A stretch of 64,000 nt of DNA from Amorphochlora amoebiformis (taxonomy: Eukaryota > Cercozoa > Chlorarachniophyceae). Made by a program: the position numbers and the translations under genes. The notes beneath the pieces are model-generated. The model saw only the letters and a list, made by a program, of their open reading frames with translations. It had not been told where the DNA came from and made no database searches. The stretch is from assembly GCA_054601695.1 (NCBI GenBank), contig BAAHQB010000021.1:186001-250000 (forward strand), written 5' to 3'. Positions 1 to 64,000 of this stretch are shown here, piece after piece (positions within the stretch are counted from its first letter, which is position 1; the number at the start of each line of letters is the position of its first letter).

Positions 1-70
1 TATATATATTGTAATATGTGTTATACACACACACACACACATCACATATATGTGTATGTGTATGAGTATT

Positions 71-136
<66 letters not shown>

Positions 137-149
137 AACTAATACAGTT

Positions 150-483
150 CATATATGACAGTTCTATTCTTCCCTCTTGTTCTTTCTCTGGTCTTCTCGC
201 TCTCTCTATATATCTCTCCCCTTCGCCCTCTTTCTCTCTATCTCTCACTCTCTCTCTCTTATGCTACATCTCTCTCTCTCTCTCTCTTCGCCCTTTCTCT
301 TCTCTTCTCTCTCTCTTCTTCTCACTCTCTTCTCTTCTCTTCCCTCACTCTTCTGCTCTCTCCTCTCTTTTTTTCTCTCTCTCTCTTTCTCTGCGGTGTC
401 TTCTCTCTCTTTCTCTTTCTCCTAGTCTCCCTCCTACCCCCCCATCTTGAATTTCCCGCCCAACCCCTTTCCCCGGGTTTCGA
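150..483. repeat. CT-rich tract, no gene seen
   Basis: Positions 150 to 450 are a polypyrimidine stretch dominated by TCTC and TTCTC units on the + strand, followed by a short C-rich segment. Ser-Leu ORFs here are translations of the simple repeat. It lies just beyond the stop codon of the SAM-domain gene, so it may include 3' UTR sequence of that gene. No exon or RNA gene was recognised. Confidence 0.8.
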
Positions 484-11530
<11,047 letters not shown>

Positions 11531-12190
11531 CTGTCACCTTGAGATGACCGAGGGTTGACGAGCAAGATTAAGGAAGAGAACAAGAGAGCAAAAAGAAAGA
11601 TGTAGGAGAGACTGAAAAAGTGATGACAAATGCTGGAGAAAGAGCGTGTGAGTGAGAGAGAGAAAAGAGGAGGGAGGGAAGTCAAAAGGTGGAACCTGAA
11701 GCCATCTTCGGAAACCAATCCCGTAGCCTTGGAAGCCTTTCCGTAAAAACTGACAAGATACAGGGTTACCCCATAGGTCATGTATCACTATACACTAGAT
11801 TATCCCCCTCCCCACCTCCTTACCTCGAGCAAAGCTTGGCTATACTAAGTGTCGGTGCCTGCATGGTCGGACGCTGCGAAAAATCTGCAAAATAAAGACG
11901 TCACGCTGAAGCACGCTATTTAGCGTGACAGAATGTGATGTCACGTAATCTTCTCTTGACCGAATTTTTCCCAAATTCGGCCGATATTGGTCTTTGACAG
12001 GTTTGACAAAGAATGGATGACAGCGATAAGTGTTGAAATATTTTCGACTGTCAGGTGCCTTCTCAGCTCCTGAGCTAGCCTCCTCAACTCCTAATGAATG
12101 AATTACACGTTACGAGTTTTAAAATACTGGAATAATACAAATGTATACGAATGATAATACGGTACATATTCGAATTAGTTCAGCACAGCT
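11531..12190. other. Non-TA upstream region of the EF-hand gene
   Basis: An AG-rich stretch (11570-11690 on the + strand) lies between ordinary sequence. Open frames on the minus strand (hydrophobic, Leu/Ser/Phe-rich, 11534-11790) could hold a signal peptide or start exon, but none joins exon 11376-11530 in phase with a clear donor. A GTGACAG / TGTCACG element pair is at about 11915-11950. Confidence 0.45.
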
Positions 12191-12330
12191 ATGAGCCCTG
12201 AGCTCCTGAGCCTTGAGCTCATGAGCCCTGAGCTCCTGAGCCTTGAGCTCATGAGCCCTGAGCTCCTGAGCCTTGAGCTCATGAGCCTTGAGCTCCTGAT
12301 CCTTGAGCTACTGAGCCTTCTGATCATGCG
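12190..12330. repeat. 30-bp minisatellite (GAGCCCTGAGCTCCTGAGCC unit)
   Basis: About four and a half copies of a 30-bp unit built from GAGCY(C/T)TGAGCTC motifs, with decayed copies continuing to about 12440. The unit is itself made of alternating GAGCTC palindromes and TGAGCC. The ORF across it (MSPELLSLEL repeats) is a translation of the repeat. Confidence 0.9.
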
Positions 12331-12438
12331 CTCCCATTCCTTTAGAGCCTTTCAATATCTGCTTCCTAACCTTTTGAGCTTGCCTTCTGAGTTCCCGAGT
12401 CTTCTTACCTGAGCCTTCTCAGCCTGAGCTTCTGCTGA

Positions 12439-12475
<37 letters not shown>

Positions 12476-12689
12476 TCGTGTAGTTTCATAAATTGATATC
12501 GGTCTCGGCCTGCTGAGATAATGCTCATGCCAACCGGGCTTCAACTAGTTCAAGTGTCTAAATTTGATTTATATATAATCTAGATAATGCTTTAGGCAGG
12601 CTCAGGACTCAGAAGGCAACTCAGAAGCCAGGAATATATATATATATATATATATGTAATATATATTTATATACATATATATATATATA

Positions 12690-12724
<35 letters not shown>

Positions 12725-12738
<14 letters not shown>

Positions 12739-12930
12739 TGTATACTAGTCTAGCCAGTAGTGTAGTAGTATATTACAATGATGCATCATGACATCATCAG
12801 TCGCGGCTCTTAAATTAAGTCAACGAGCACTGCAGCAGCTACATACTGACTAGACTGGCGTACTAGTGCTACCACATCGGTCTAGTCTAGCAAGTTAGTA
12901 TAATAATTTGAAGGCTGGCTAGAACATCCT
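12725..12930. other. CTAG-rich intergenic island downstream of the GT32 gene
   Basis: About 200 bp almost free of TA tracts, with about eight CTAG tetramers in overlapping contexts such as ACTAGTCTAG. No convincing exon on either strand. It resembles 25760-26130 and 60230-61540. Confidence 0.7.
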
Positions 12931-13098
12931 CCAGCTTCCTGCGAATTGGTGAATAACAATGCTATTTTCTGTTTCCTGAGTAATGTTTAATAACATTTAT
13001 CCGATCGTATTAAAATATAGTTCATACCCTAATTACTGTATACAGACGGCAGGAATTTATAAACAATATGGATACCAAGCATAACATTGTAATATACT

Positions 13099-21497
<8,399 letters not shown>

Positions 21498-21878
21498 TGC
21501 GCGGGAAAGGATGCCGACACTTTCTATGGAATTTGGGGACGTGGTTGGGTTTTCCTTCGAAGTAAGGTGATATCTGTGTACACGAAATTATTGTAAGTGC
21601 TTTCGAGGGTATAAACGGTCCTGTAATCTGTTTTATTCTCTCTCCTGGCAGAAATAAGCTCCTACCGAAGACGCCGGGATGCTCCGGCACCAGCGGCCGA
21701 CACGTGTCATGTCGACGTCAAAAGATTCCTGCCGGGATCCCCGGGACTAAGTGTTTTTTGTCTTATCATATTAAAACAGAGTCTTGTAGATATCTATATA
21801 TTGATAGGTTTACTAACTGTATATCAAATATTCATTATACGGATATTGACTTGTCGAATAATTATCAGTGACACAACA
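21498..21878. promoter_or_regulatory. Bidirectional promoter region between GT32 and NAA20
   Basis: The 381 bp between the two start codons contains no TA microsatellite and is GC-rich at its left end. A compact palindrome-rich block near 21700-21722 holds overlapping CACGTG, GTCGAC and ACGT elements (GACACGTGTCATGTCGACGT). Function is inferred only from position between divergent starts. Confidence 0.6.
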
Positions 21879-25684
<3,806 letters not shown>

Positions 25685-26246
25685 CCGTGCAGTTATATCC
25701 GTGATCAGAATGCGATGTACTCTTTCTAGACGCTAAAATAGAAAATCTCAAACTTGATTTTTTAAAAAGTGACTATGTCTAGTATGTTCTACTAGTTCTA
25801 TACCTTTTTAGAATTGATCATACCTCCATATATATCTAGTCTATTCTAAATAATGTCTGGAATGTCTAGAAAGTAGATAATATTACTATTAACGGCAACT
25901 ATGATAATCGGACTTGATCTAGTTGACAGAGTCAGAATTTTCGGTACGGCATGGATCATTTTTCTGAGAATTAAACTTTCAGGAAATTCGCTCGTTTGTT
26001 AATGCTGGTGACTGAATATTGACTCAATAAGAGAGATCTAGAGATTTCTATTGTCTAAAGTAGATCGTTCGATATCCATGGATGTACTAGATATATCCTA
26101 GATATCTGCCTAGTTTGAATGGATGGCCCAGATATCTAGAGGACGTCCTCACCAGATTTCTTTACTTTCTCCGCTGGGTTCCGAGGAGAATGGGTCTTGG
26201 GCGGAGGAAATGGTGGGCGTAGTAGATAAGAAGGGATTTGCTGATA

Positions 26247-26302
<56 letters not shown>

Positions 26303-26327
26303 TCCACAAAACTCATGCTGTGGATTG
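25685..26327. other. CTAG-rich convergent intergenic region
   Basis: It follows the NAA20 stop. From about 25760 to 26130 there are about eleven CTAG tetramers, with TCTAGA, GATATC and AGATCT palindromes, and no TA tract. No exon was recognised. A short frame at 26123-26230 is not splice-bounded. Confidence 0.65.
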
Positions 26328-26570
26328 GGGTTAAGGTTAGGTTAGGGTGAAGGAGGTTGTCAGAGTAGGGTTAGGGTTATTATTAGGGTTAGGTCACGGT
26401 TAAGGCGAGGTAGTCAATGTAGGGATAGGGTTAGGATTAGTGTTAGTCAAAGCAGGGTTAGGGTCTGGGATAGGGTTAGGGTTAAGGTAAGGTTTTCAAA
26501 GTAGGGTTAGGGTTTGGGTTAGGGTTAGGGTTAGATTTAGGGTTAGGGTTAGGGTTAAGGTTTCCTAGGT
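26328..26570. repeat. Interstitial telomere-like TTAGGG array
   Basis: Dense GGGTTA units with variants (GGGTTT, AGGTTA, GGGTTAA) over about 240 bp between the convergent NAA20 and ArfGAP-PDZ genes. The G-rich strand is the + strand. The best stretch, 26500-26560, is nearly pure TTAGGG. Confidence 0.93.
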
Positions 26571-26625
26571 TTCAATCGTAGCGGGAATAGGTATGAATGA
26601 GACCACATGTTTAATATACTTATTT

Positions 26626-26709
<84 letters not shown>

Positions 26710-26867
26710 CATATATCTCATGTATTAATCATACATTCATAATTTTTACGCATTTACTTATATCATGTCGAGAGAGGAGAAAAGAGGAACCAGAAAAGAG
26801 AGAAGGAGAAAGAAAATGGAGGAAGAAAGAGAATGAGTGAGAGAAATCTGTATATATACCTATGCTC

Positions 26868-50336
<23,469 letters not shown>

Positions 50337-50366
50337 ATCCACTCGATCTTATTGTCCAAATCCTTA

Positions 50367-50424
<58 letters not shown>

Positions 50425-50433
50425 TAATATATT

Positions 50434-50502
<69 letters not shown>

Positions 50503-50504
50503 TA

Positions 50505-50586
<82 letters not shown>

Positions 50587-50634
50587 TATATTATGTTGTC
50601 CAATCTTGGAGCCCAAAACAAATCTTGATAATAC

Positions 50635-50694
<60 letters not shown>

Positions 50695-50719
50695 CGTATG
50701 TATGTATGTATATATAATA

Positions 50720-50789
<70 letters not shown>

Positions 50790-50876
50790 AATATATATTT
50801 ACATACATAAATACATATATCTATACATAAATACATATATCTATGCATATTATATATACATAGATTTACATATATG

Positions 50877-50926
<50 letters not shown>

Positions 50927-51061
50927 ATGTATTTTTTATGTTGCCCTATTTCCTACAAATTCAAAGCGTATGTTCATATATTCGTAATGACATTCTTTTG
51001 TTCATGTTATATCACATCATATCGTAATATATAATATTTATATCATACATATATATATTAC

Positions 51062-51112
<51 letters not shown>

Positions 51113-51139
51113 TTATACATACACAGATTTATGTACACA

Positions 51140-51170
<31 letters not shown>

Positions 51171-51314
51171 GTGAGAGAGAAAGAGAGAGCGCGCGCGCGC
51201 GCGCGCGCGCGCGCGCACACACACACGCCATAAATATAAATACCATATAAATACACATATTAATACATATATATATATATATATTTACATAATATTATAT
51301 AATATAATATATAT

Positions 51315-51387
<73 letters not shown>

Positions 51388-51412
51388 GATATCGCGACGA
51401 TAGTGTTATATC

Positions 51413-51449
<37 letters not shown>

Positions 51450-51453
51450 TTTA

Positions 51454-51493
<40 letters not shown>

Positions 51494-51498
51494 GTATT

Positions 51499-51530
<32 letters not shown>

Positions 51531-52481
51531 ATATCTTGGCCGCATTTATATTGGCTGTGTATTTCTGTCCTCGTGCTACTGGGCATTGTTGTCCTTGTTG
51601 GGGTTTTAGGGTCGCACACAGTGAGCGCTTTAATATCTAAATGAATATCTCCGGTTCATGCGTTGCACGGGTACGTAACATGTCCACATCTATCGCACGT
51701 ACATGGACGTTTGAGGGCCGTGGAAATCTGTATACTGTCCTGTGTACGTGTATGTATATGGCTTAAATTATGAGCGCATGTATACTGGTCGTGTGTACGT
51801 AGAACAATCGAAGATGTACACTTGTTTTTACGACAAACGAAGGCGGTTGATATGAAAAATGCTCTCTGTGGGAAAGACTATGTGCGTATTCACTTGATAT
51901 TGCACTATTTCGAAGTAGCCATGCTAACAATTTCGTATAGTACGCTTCTCATCACCCTGGTGCCTAAAACCTCCACTCGATGTACGCGAAAATATTTGAG
52001 AGGCATGATTTAGGTATTTTGCTTTATCCCCTCCTCCCCTCCTCCAATTTCCCGCACTTAAGGATACGAACCCATTAATCTCTCATACCCTATACCTCTC
52101 TCGAACAAGTATACCAAAATAAAAATGGCTATTTTCACCAATGGAGGGGGGAAAGGCGTCGATGCAGCTGCGGCGGAAGATTCAAGGGCCGAAGAAATAA
52201 TGATTGGCTATAGTCAACGTCATCCTTCGTGACAATACCCGTGACATATATTCGTGACATAGGGCGTATTTTTGACCTAAAATCTTGATATGACTGTGAC
52301 GGATCTACGTGACATAAGTGCCACCCGATACCTTTTTGGGCAATCGGAGCCAAGTCCAAGCCGACAAATTCGAAAAAGAATTTCTGGGTGAATTCACCTT
52401 ATTCATGCTTTCTAAATAAGAAATACACCGCGACTGCCAACTGGTGAACAAAATCCGAATGGACACAAAACAAAAGGCCTT
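50337..52481. promoter_or_regulatory. Divergent intergenic region, ArfGAP-PDZ and TDT transporter
   Basis: 2.1 kb between start codons. The left part holds TA tracts, a simple-repeat cluster of poly-A, GA, (GC)n and CA (about 51142-51226), and a (CT)n run (51317-51383). From 51640 to 52480 it is ordinary sequence with no TA tract, including CGTGACA repeats at 52230-52315. Short frames there (51822-52013 +, 52135-52359 -) are not splice-bounded and show no domain. Promoter function is inferred from position. Confidence 0.55.
51142..51383. repeat. Cluster of five different simple repeats
   Basis: A poly-A run, (GA), about 32 bp of (GC)n, a CA run, then TA and about 67 bp of pure (CT)n within 240 bp. 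Confidence 0.93.
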
Positions 52482-59476
<6,995 letters not shown>

Positions 59477-59490
59477 TACACAAATATATG

Positions 59491-59532
<42 letters not shown>

Positions 59533-59707
59533 ATATATATATATTATATATGTATATATATGCATATATTATATTATTGTGTGTGCTGGAGAAATTTTTA
59601 CACATATGAATAATATTATCTACAAATTATTTATGCATACGTTTTCTTATATATTTGTGATACAAAATAATGTCTACATACTATATGTATGTAACTTTAA
59701 TTATATT

Positions 59708-59788
<81 letters not shown>

Positions 59789-60171
59789 AAACCTTGATAG
59801 GCCTGATATGTGCGTAATATACGCAACACAAATAAATAGTTATATATATACATATATATATATATATGTGTATATATAACATATATATATAGATTTACAC
59901 CCAATTTATAAATGAATTGTATAAAATAATTCTTAAAGCGAAGAGGTGCAACTAACGGAAATGAAACAATCTCGGTTTCAAGCCTTCCAATGTAAATGGG
60001 GTTTCTGATTCAAACACACGAGGTGGTGTGCCGGCTCCAGGCATCATCTTAGTTTGTCAAATACACACGGCCACTCTCACAGTGTAGATATCAATATCAC
60101 TTGTAAATAGTTTTGACTGACCGTAGGCTAGGCTGCGATGTAATTAAGTTGATATATATATATATTATTAT

Positions 60172-60213
<42 letters not shown>

Positions 60214-60229
60214 AATATATATTTATATA
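59477..60229. other. 3' flank of the TDT gene
   Basis: TA tracts, then ordinary AT-rich sequence at about 59890-60150. No exon or RNA gene recognised. Confidence 0.6.
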
Positions 60230-60524
60230 TTTATAACTAGATAATGACTCATATACCCACCTGACTCAGTACAATGTAGTGTAAACTTTAGCACGTAGTA
60301 CGTACGGTATTATTACTAGTATTACCAGTATCTAGAGTATTGAACTAGTTAAACTTTGAGTATTTATTTCCGATGCTAGTGTATAAATACATACATGCTA
60401 GACATGGATGAGTAAATATGGTGTGTTAAAGTTTATTTGTATTCTATTGAACATATATATTGATATATATATATGTGTGTATATATATGTTGTGTATATG
60501 TGAAAATACGTATTTATATATCTA

Positions 60525-60591
<67 letters not shown>

Positions 60592-61540
60592 CATATACAC
60601 ATATATTATATTTTCAATACATGTAAAAATAATGTATACTAGTTAACACAATATCTTCTAGATATATACAATATATATACGGGGAACGTAACGGGGTGAT
60701 GGACGTTGGGAGGCTGATCGTTGAATCTAGTCAATATACAACACACAATTTAAATATCTATATTGTAAATATGTGTATGTGTTACATAATGTGTATACCT
60801 ACTAGTATATAAAAAGTGTATATATACATGTTTTGTAACATCAGACGTGCTACTAGTACTAGGCGTCAGGTAACTAGGTCCAAACGGTACTCGAATCATA
60901 AACTTGGAGTCTAGCGATGCATGTAACTAGTCTAAGTGTCTCAGCGACACGACTAACGTACATACGGTACTTAATTGTACAACATCTAGAATATACGCAG
61001 AATATCACAGTACTTCTACAGCTCGTATACGTCTGGTAGGTACGTAACACGTAAACGTCTCAGCTGCCACGGTACCATGGCGTTATACATACGTACCAGT
61101 CGACTCCGATATACAACATATACATACGATATATATACGTACGTCTTGACTCTGGTACGTACGTATCATGATAATTAACTTAACTCTCGGCATTCCGTAC
61201 GTATATATGTCTAGTACGTATGTGTTATTCTCGATATTCTCCTAATACGTTTATACGTATACGTACGGATATACGTGCGTACGAATGTGTATACCATCTA
61301 GATAATTTAATCGTGATCTCATATCAATGGTTGCTAGGTTACTAATATTCATATGCGCAATTGGAAACGGTCCGAAGCTACACTGCATCTAGTGCATGGC
61401 AGAGCAAGTACTAGCCTGTATAGCTAGTATAGAGCGCGATTATCGAACAGTAACCTATACTAGTTGTAGGCTCACTGATCAACTGATACGCACTAGATGT
61501 ATCCATATATAACTATTAAAACTTAATGATTACTATACTA
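60230..61540. other. CTAG- and TACGTA-rich convergent intergenic region
   Basis: About 1.3 kb with only one substantial TA tract (60525-60585). I count roughly 25 to 30 CTAG tetramers, where about five are expected by chance, and many ACGT, TACGTA and GTAC palindromes, especially 61020-61300. No coding frame survives. It separates the convergent TDT and PH-like genes. Confidence 0.8.
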
Positions 61541-61705
61541 GTATAATGCCTCCGCATTGATCGACGCATTCGATGCATACGACATTTTATTTTTCGAATT
61601 TGGCTCGATATATCACTCGTGCAAACAATATTACGCACGCGTACACGGACTGGATATAAAACGTTTTTAGACGGATGATACCCCAGACATGACCGTCGGC
61701 AAGAT

Positions 61706-61943
61706 TCATGACGGGTTCTCATCTACTAAAGAGTGTTGGACAGAGTATGATTGCTCCTTCTTAAGCTTGTCGAGAAGTTGGTTGTGGAGCTGGATGGTTG
61801 GTTTGTGATTCCTGATGTTTATTTCTATCTTTGTATATAAATATGCATATCATTACAGCGTATTATTTATATCACATATAGGTTATTTACATACATACAT
61901 ATATATATACATATATATATGTATATATATATATATAATATAA

Positions 61944-62012
<69 letters not shown>

Positions 62013-62033
62013 ACATACATATATATATATGTA

Positions 62034-62071
<38 letters not shown>

Positions 62072-62098
62072 ATACATTTATGTATATACATATATATA

Positions 62099-62140
<42 letters not shown>

Positions 62141-62156
62141 GTACACATGCATATAA

Positions 62157-62196
<40 letters not shown>

Positions 62197-62223
62197 TATA
62201 TATATATATATATATATATGTAC

Positions 62224-62270
<47 letters not shown>

Positions 62271-62318
62271 GTGCATACATATACACATATATATATATAC
62301 ACATATATACATATACAC

Positions 62319-62373
<55 letters not shown>

Positions 62374-62454
62374 CTTACGGGCTAAGACGATGTGCCTCTC
62401 GTGCCTGTTCCAACGCTTGCAGCCATTTTCCAAGCATTACATATGCGCTAGTAT

Positions 62455-62491
<37 letters not shown>

Positions 62492-62588
62492 GTCTTATAT
62501 TATTTTATGTATGTATATACATTTAGGTGTATACACATTGCATACGGTGTGTAAAAAAGTGTAGAGTTTGTAGTAAATATGTATATAT

Positions 62589-62636
<48 letters not shown>

Positions 62637-62771
62637 TATATATTAATATATATATATATATATGTATATGTGTGTGTATGTGTGTGTGTAATATATGATA
62701 CTATAAATGTATATGTGCATATAATATATTAATATAATATATATATATTTATATATATATATATATACATG

Positions 62772-62852
<81 letters not shown>

Positions 62853-63025
62853 CATTAACACATGCATTTATATAATAGATGTACATGTACATAAATAATT
62901 TCATACATATGCATATCTGTAAAAGGACATAAAAACAGAGTCAATTTTCTTTTTTCATACACAGCGGCTATACGATACGACTTAGGATATTTCGCGTTGA
63001 GCTGACGGGCTCGAGAGCAGTCGAT
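61706..63025 (-). CDS. Probable PH-domain protein, 3' part only
   Basis: Three exons in transcript order: 62937-63025, 62379-62447, 61706-61811 (TGA at 61706-61708). Both introns are GT-AG and phases match, giving 87 residues; the first exon begins in phase 0, so more exons lie beyond the right edge. The segment [18 protein letters not shown], then [19 protein letters not shown], resembles the end of a pleckstrin-homology domain: beta strands followed by a C-terminal helix with the conserved Trp (W..AL..A). PH domains bind phosphoinositides or proteins. The tail [13 protein letters not shown]...VDENPS is polar and possibly helical. Without the N-terminal half the domain call is provisional. 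Confidence 0.65.
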
Positions 63026-63234
63026 CTGAGTATGGATGGTATATATAAATATATATATGCTATGTGTTTTTGTGCATATGTTATTTTTGTGCATATGTTA
63101 TGTTTGTGCATATTGTTAAATACGTGTACTATATTTTACGTGTATATATATACATACACATACATATATATACATATATATATATATAAATGTGTGCGTG
63201 TGTGTGTGTGTGTATGTATATAAATGTAATATTC

Positions 63235-63281
<47 letters not shown>

Positions 63282-63379
63282 CATATATATATATATGTGT
63301 GTGTGTGTGTATGTATATGTATATAAATGTAATATTTGTATGTAGATATACATGAAATCTAAATAATACATATATGTAA

Positions 63380-63415
<36 letters not shown>

Positions 63416-63421
63416 CATATG

Positions 63422-63477
<56 letters not shown>

Positions 63478-63589
63478 TTTGTATAGGAATATGCATATAT
63501 TATATGCATATACAATAATATACATATATATCAAAATATATATATATATATATGTATATATATGTATATATATATATATACATACATAA

Positions 63590-63640
<51 letters not shown>

Positions 63641-63717
63641 TATATATATATATATATGTGTGTGTATTCATATGTATATATTGTGTATCTAATATATGTA
63701 TATATAATATAGAAATA

Positions 63718-63751
<34 letters not shown>

Positions 63752-63785
63752 TATATTTACATGTATGTTTTATATATCTACATGT

Positions 63786-63822
<37 letters not shown>

Positions 63823-63873
63823 GCATATGTATATGTATATATACATGCATATGTATATGCATATATACATGCT

Positions 63874-63909
<36 letters not shown>

Positions 63910-63952
63910 CACATAGATATATAAAGACATATACTTATACACATACATATAC

Positions 63953-63996
<44 letters not shown>

Positions 63997-64000
63997 CTAT
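63026..64000. other. TA repeat, no exon seen
   Basis: Intronic or upstream sequence of the PH-like gene, almost wholly TA, TG and ATAC repeats with GTGCATATGTTATTTTT repeats at 63070-63115. Confidence 0.7.

Noticed and set aside
51822-52359. Short ORFs in the ArfGAP-PDZ/TDT intergenic space
   Set aside because: No domain, no matching splice sites and no continuation in phase; more likely promoter or UTR sequence.
61689-61808. Plus-strand [15 protein letters not shown]...
   Set aside because: It lies opposite the terminal exon of the PH-like gene, whose minus-strand frame is in phase with two upstream exons.

Overview
This is nuclear eukaryotic DNA from an intron-rich organism. Most of the 64 kb is (TA)n microsatellite; small islands of ordinary sequence between the tracts are exons bounded by AG acceptors and GT donors. 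I found coding sequence by reading each island on both strands and checking that splice phases join. Degenerate TTAGGG-type arrays inside introns and between genes suggest a TTAGGG-class telomere. The species cannot be fixed from this; a protist or other unicellular eukaryote is my best inference.

Seven protein genes can be supported, left to right: a SAM-domain protein (-, 484-5094, 5' end not found); an EF-hand protein (-, 5751-11530, 5' end not found); a GT32/Och1-type glycosyltransferase (-, 13099-21497); NAA20, the NatB catalytic subunit (+, 21879-25684, complete); a long gene with an N-terminal ArfGAP domain and an internal PDZ domain (-, 26868-50336); a TehA/SLAC1 (TDT) family transporter (+, 52482-59476, 13 exons closing in frame); and the 3' end of a probable PH-domain gene (-, 61706-63025). 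GT32 and NAA20 are divergent over 381 bp. The ArfGAP-PDZ gene and the transporter are divergent over about 2.1 kb. NAA20/ArfGAP-PDZ and transporter/PH are convergent pairs. ArfGAP, GT32 and perhaps PH point to Golgi and membrane traffic, but each gene is an ordinary single locus and no operon-like logic is implied.

The most interesting features are structural. Many exons have a nearby decayed partial copy ('exon echo') carrying the exon edge and splice site, in at least eight places in five genes. One echo is inverted and would put transporter exon 5 in a long hairpin. Three exon-like echoes in the ArfGAP-PDZ gene share the phase of the real exon, so they could only be used one at a time. Almost 370 bp of pure (GC)n sits in an otherwise AT-rich intron. 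Three stretches outside the genes, each on the 3' side of at least one gene, lack TA tracts and are strikingly rich in CTAG. Almost all long ORFs encoding Tyr-Ile, Ala-Arg or Ser-Leu repeats are translations of microsatellites, not genes.
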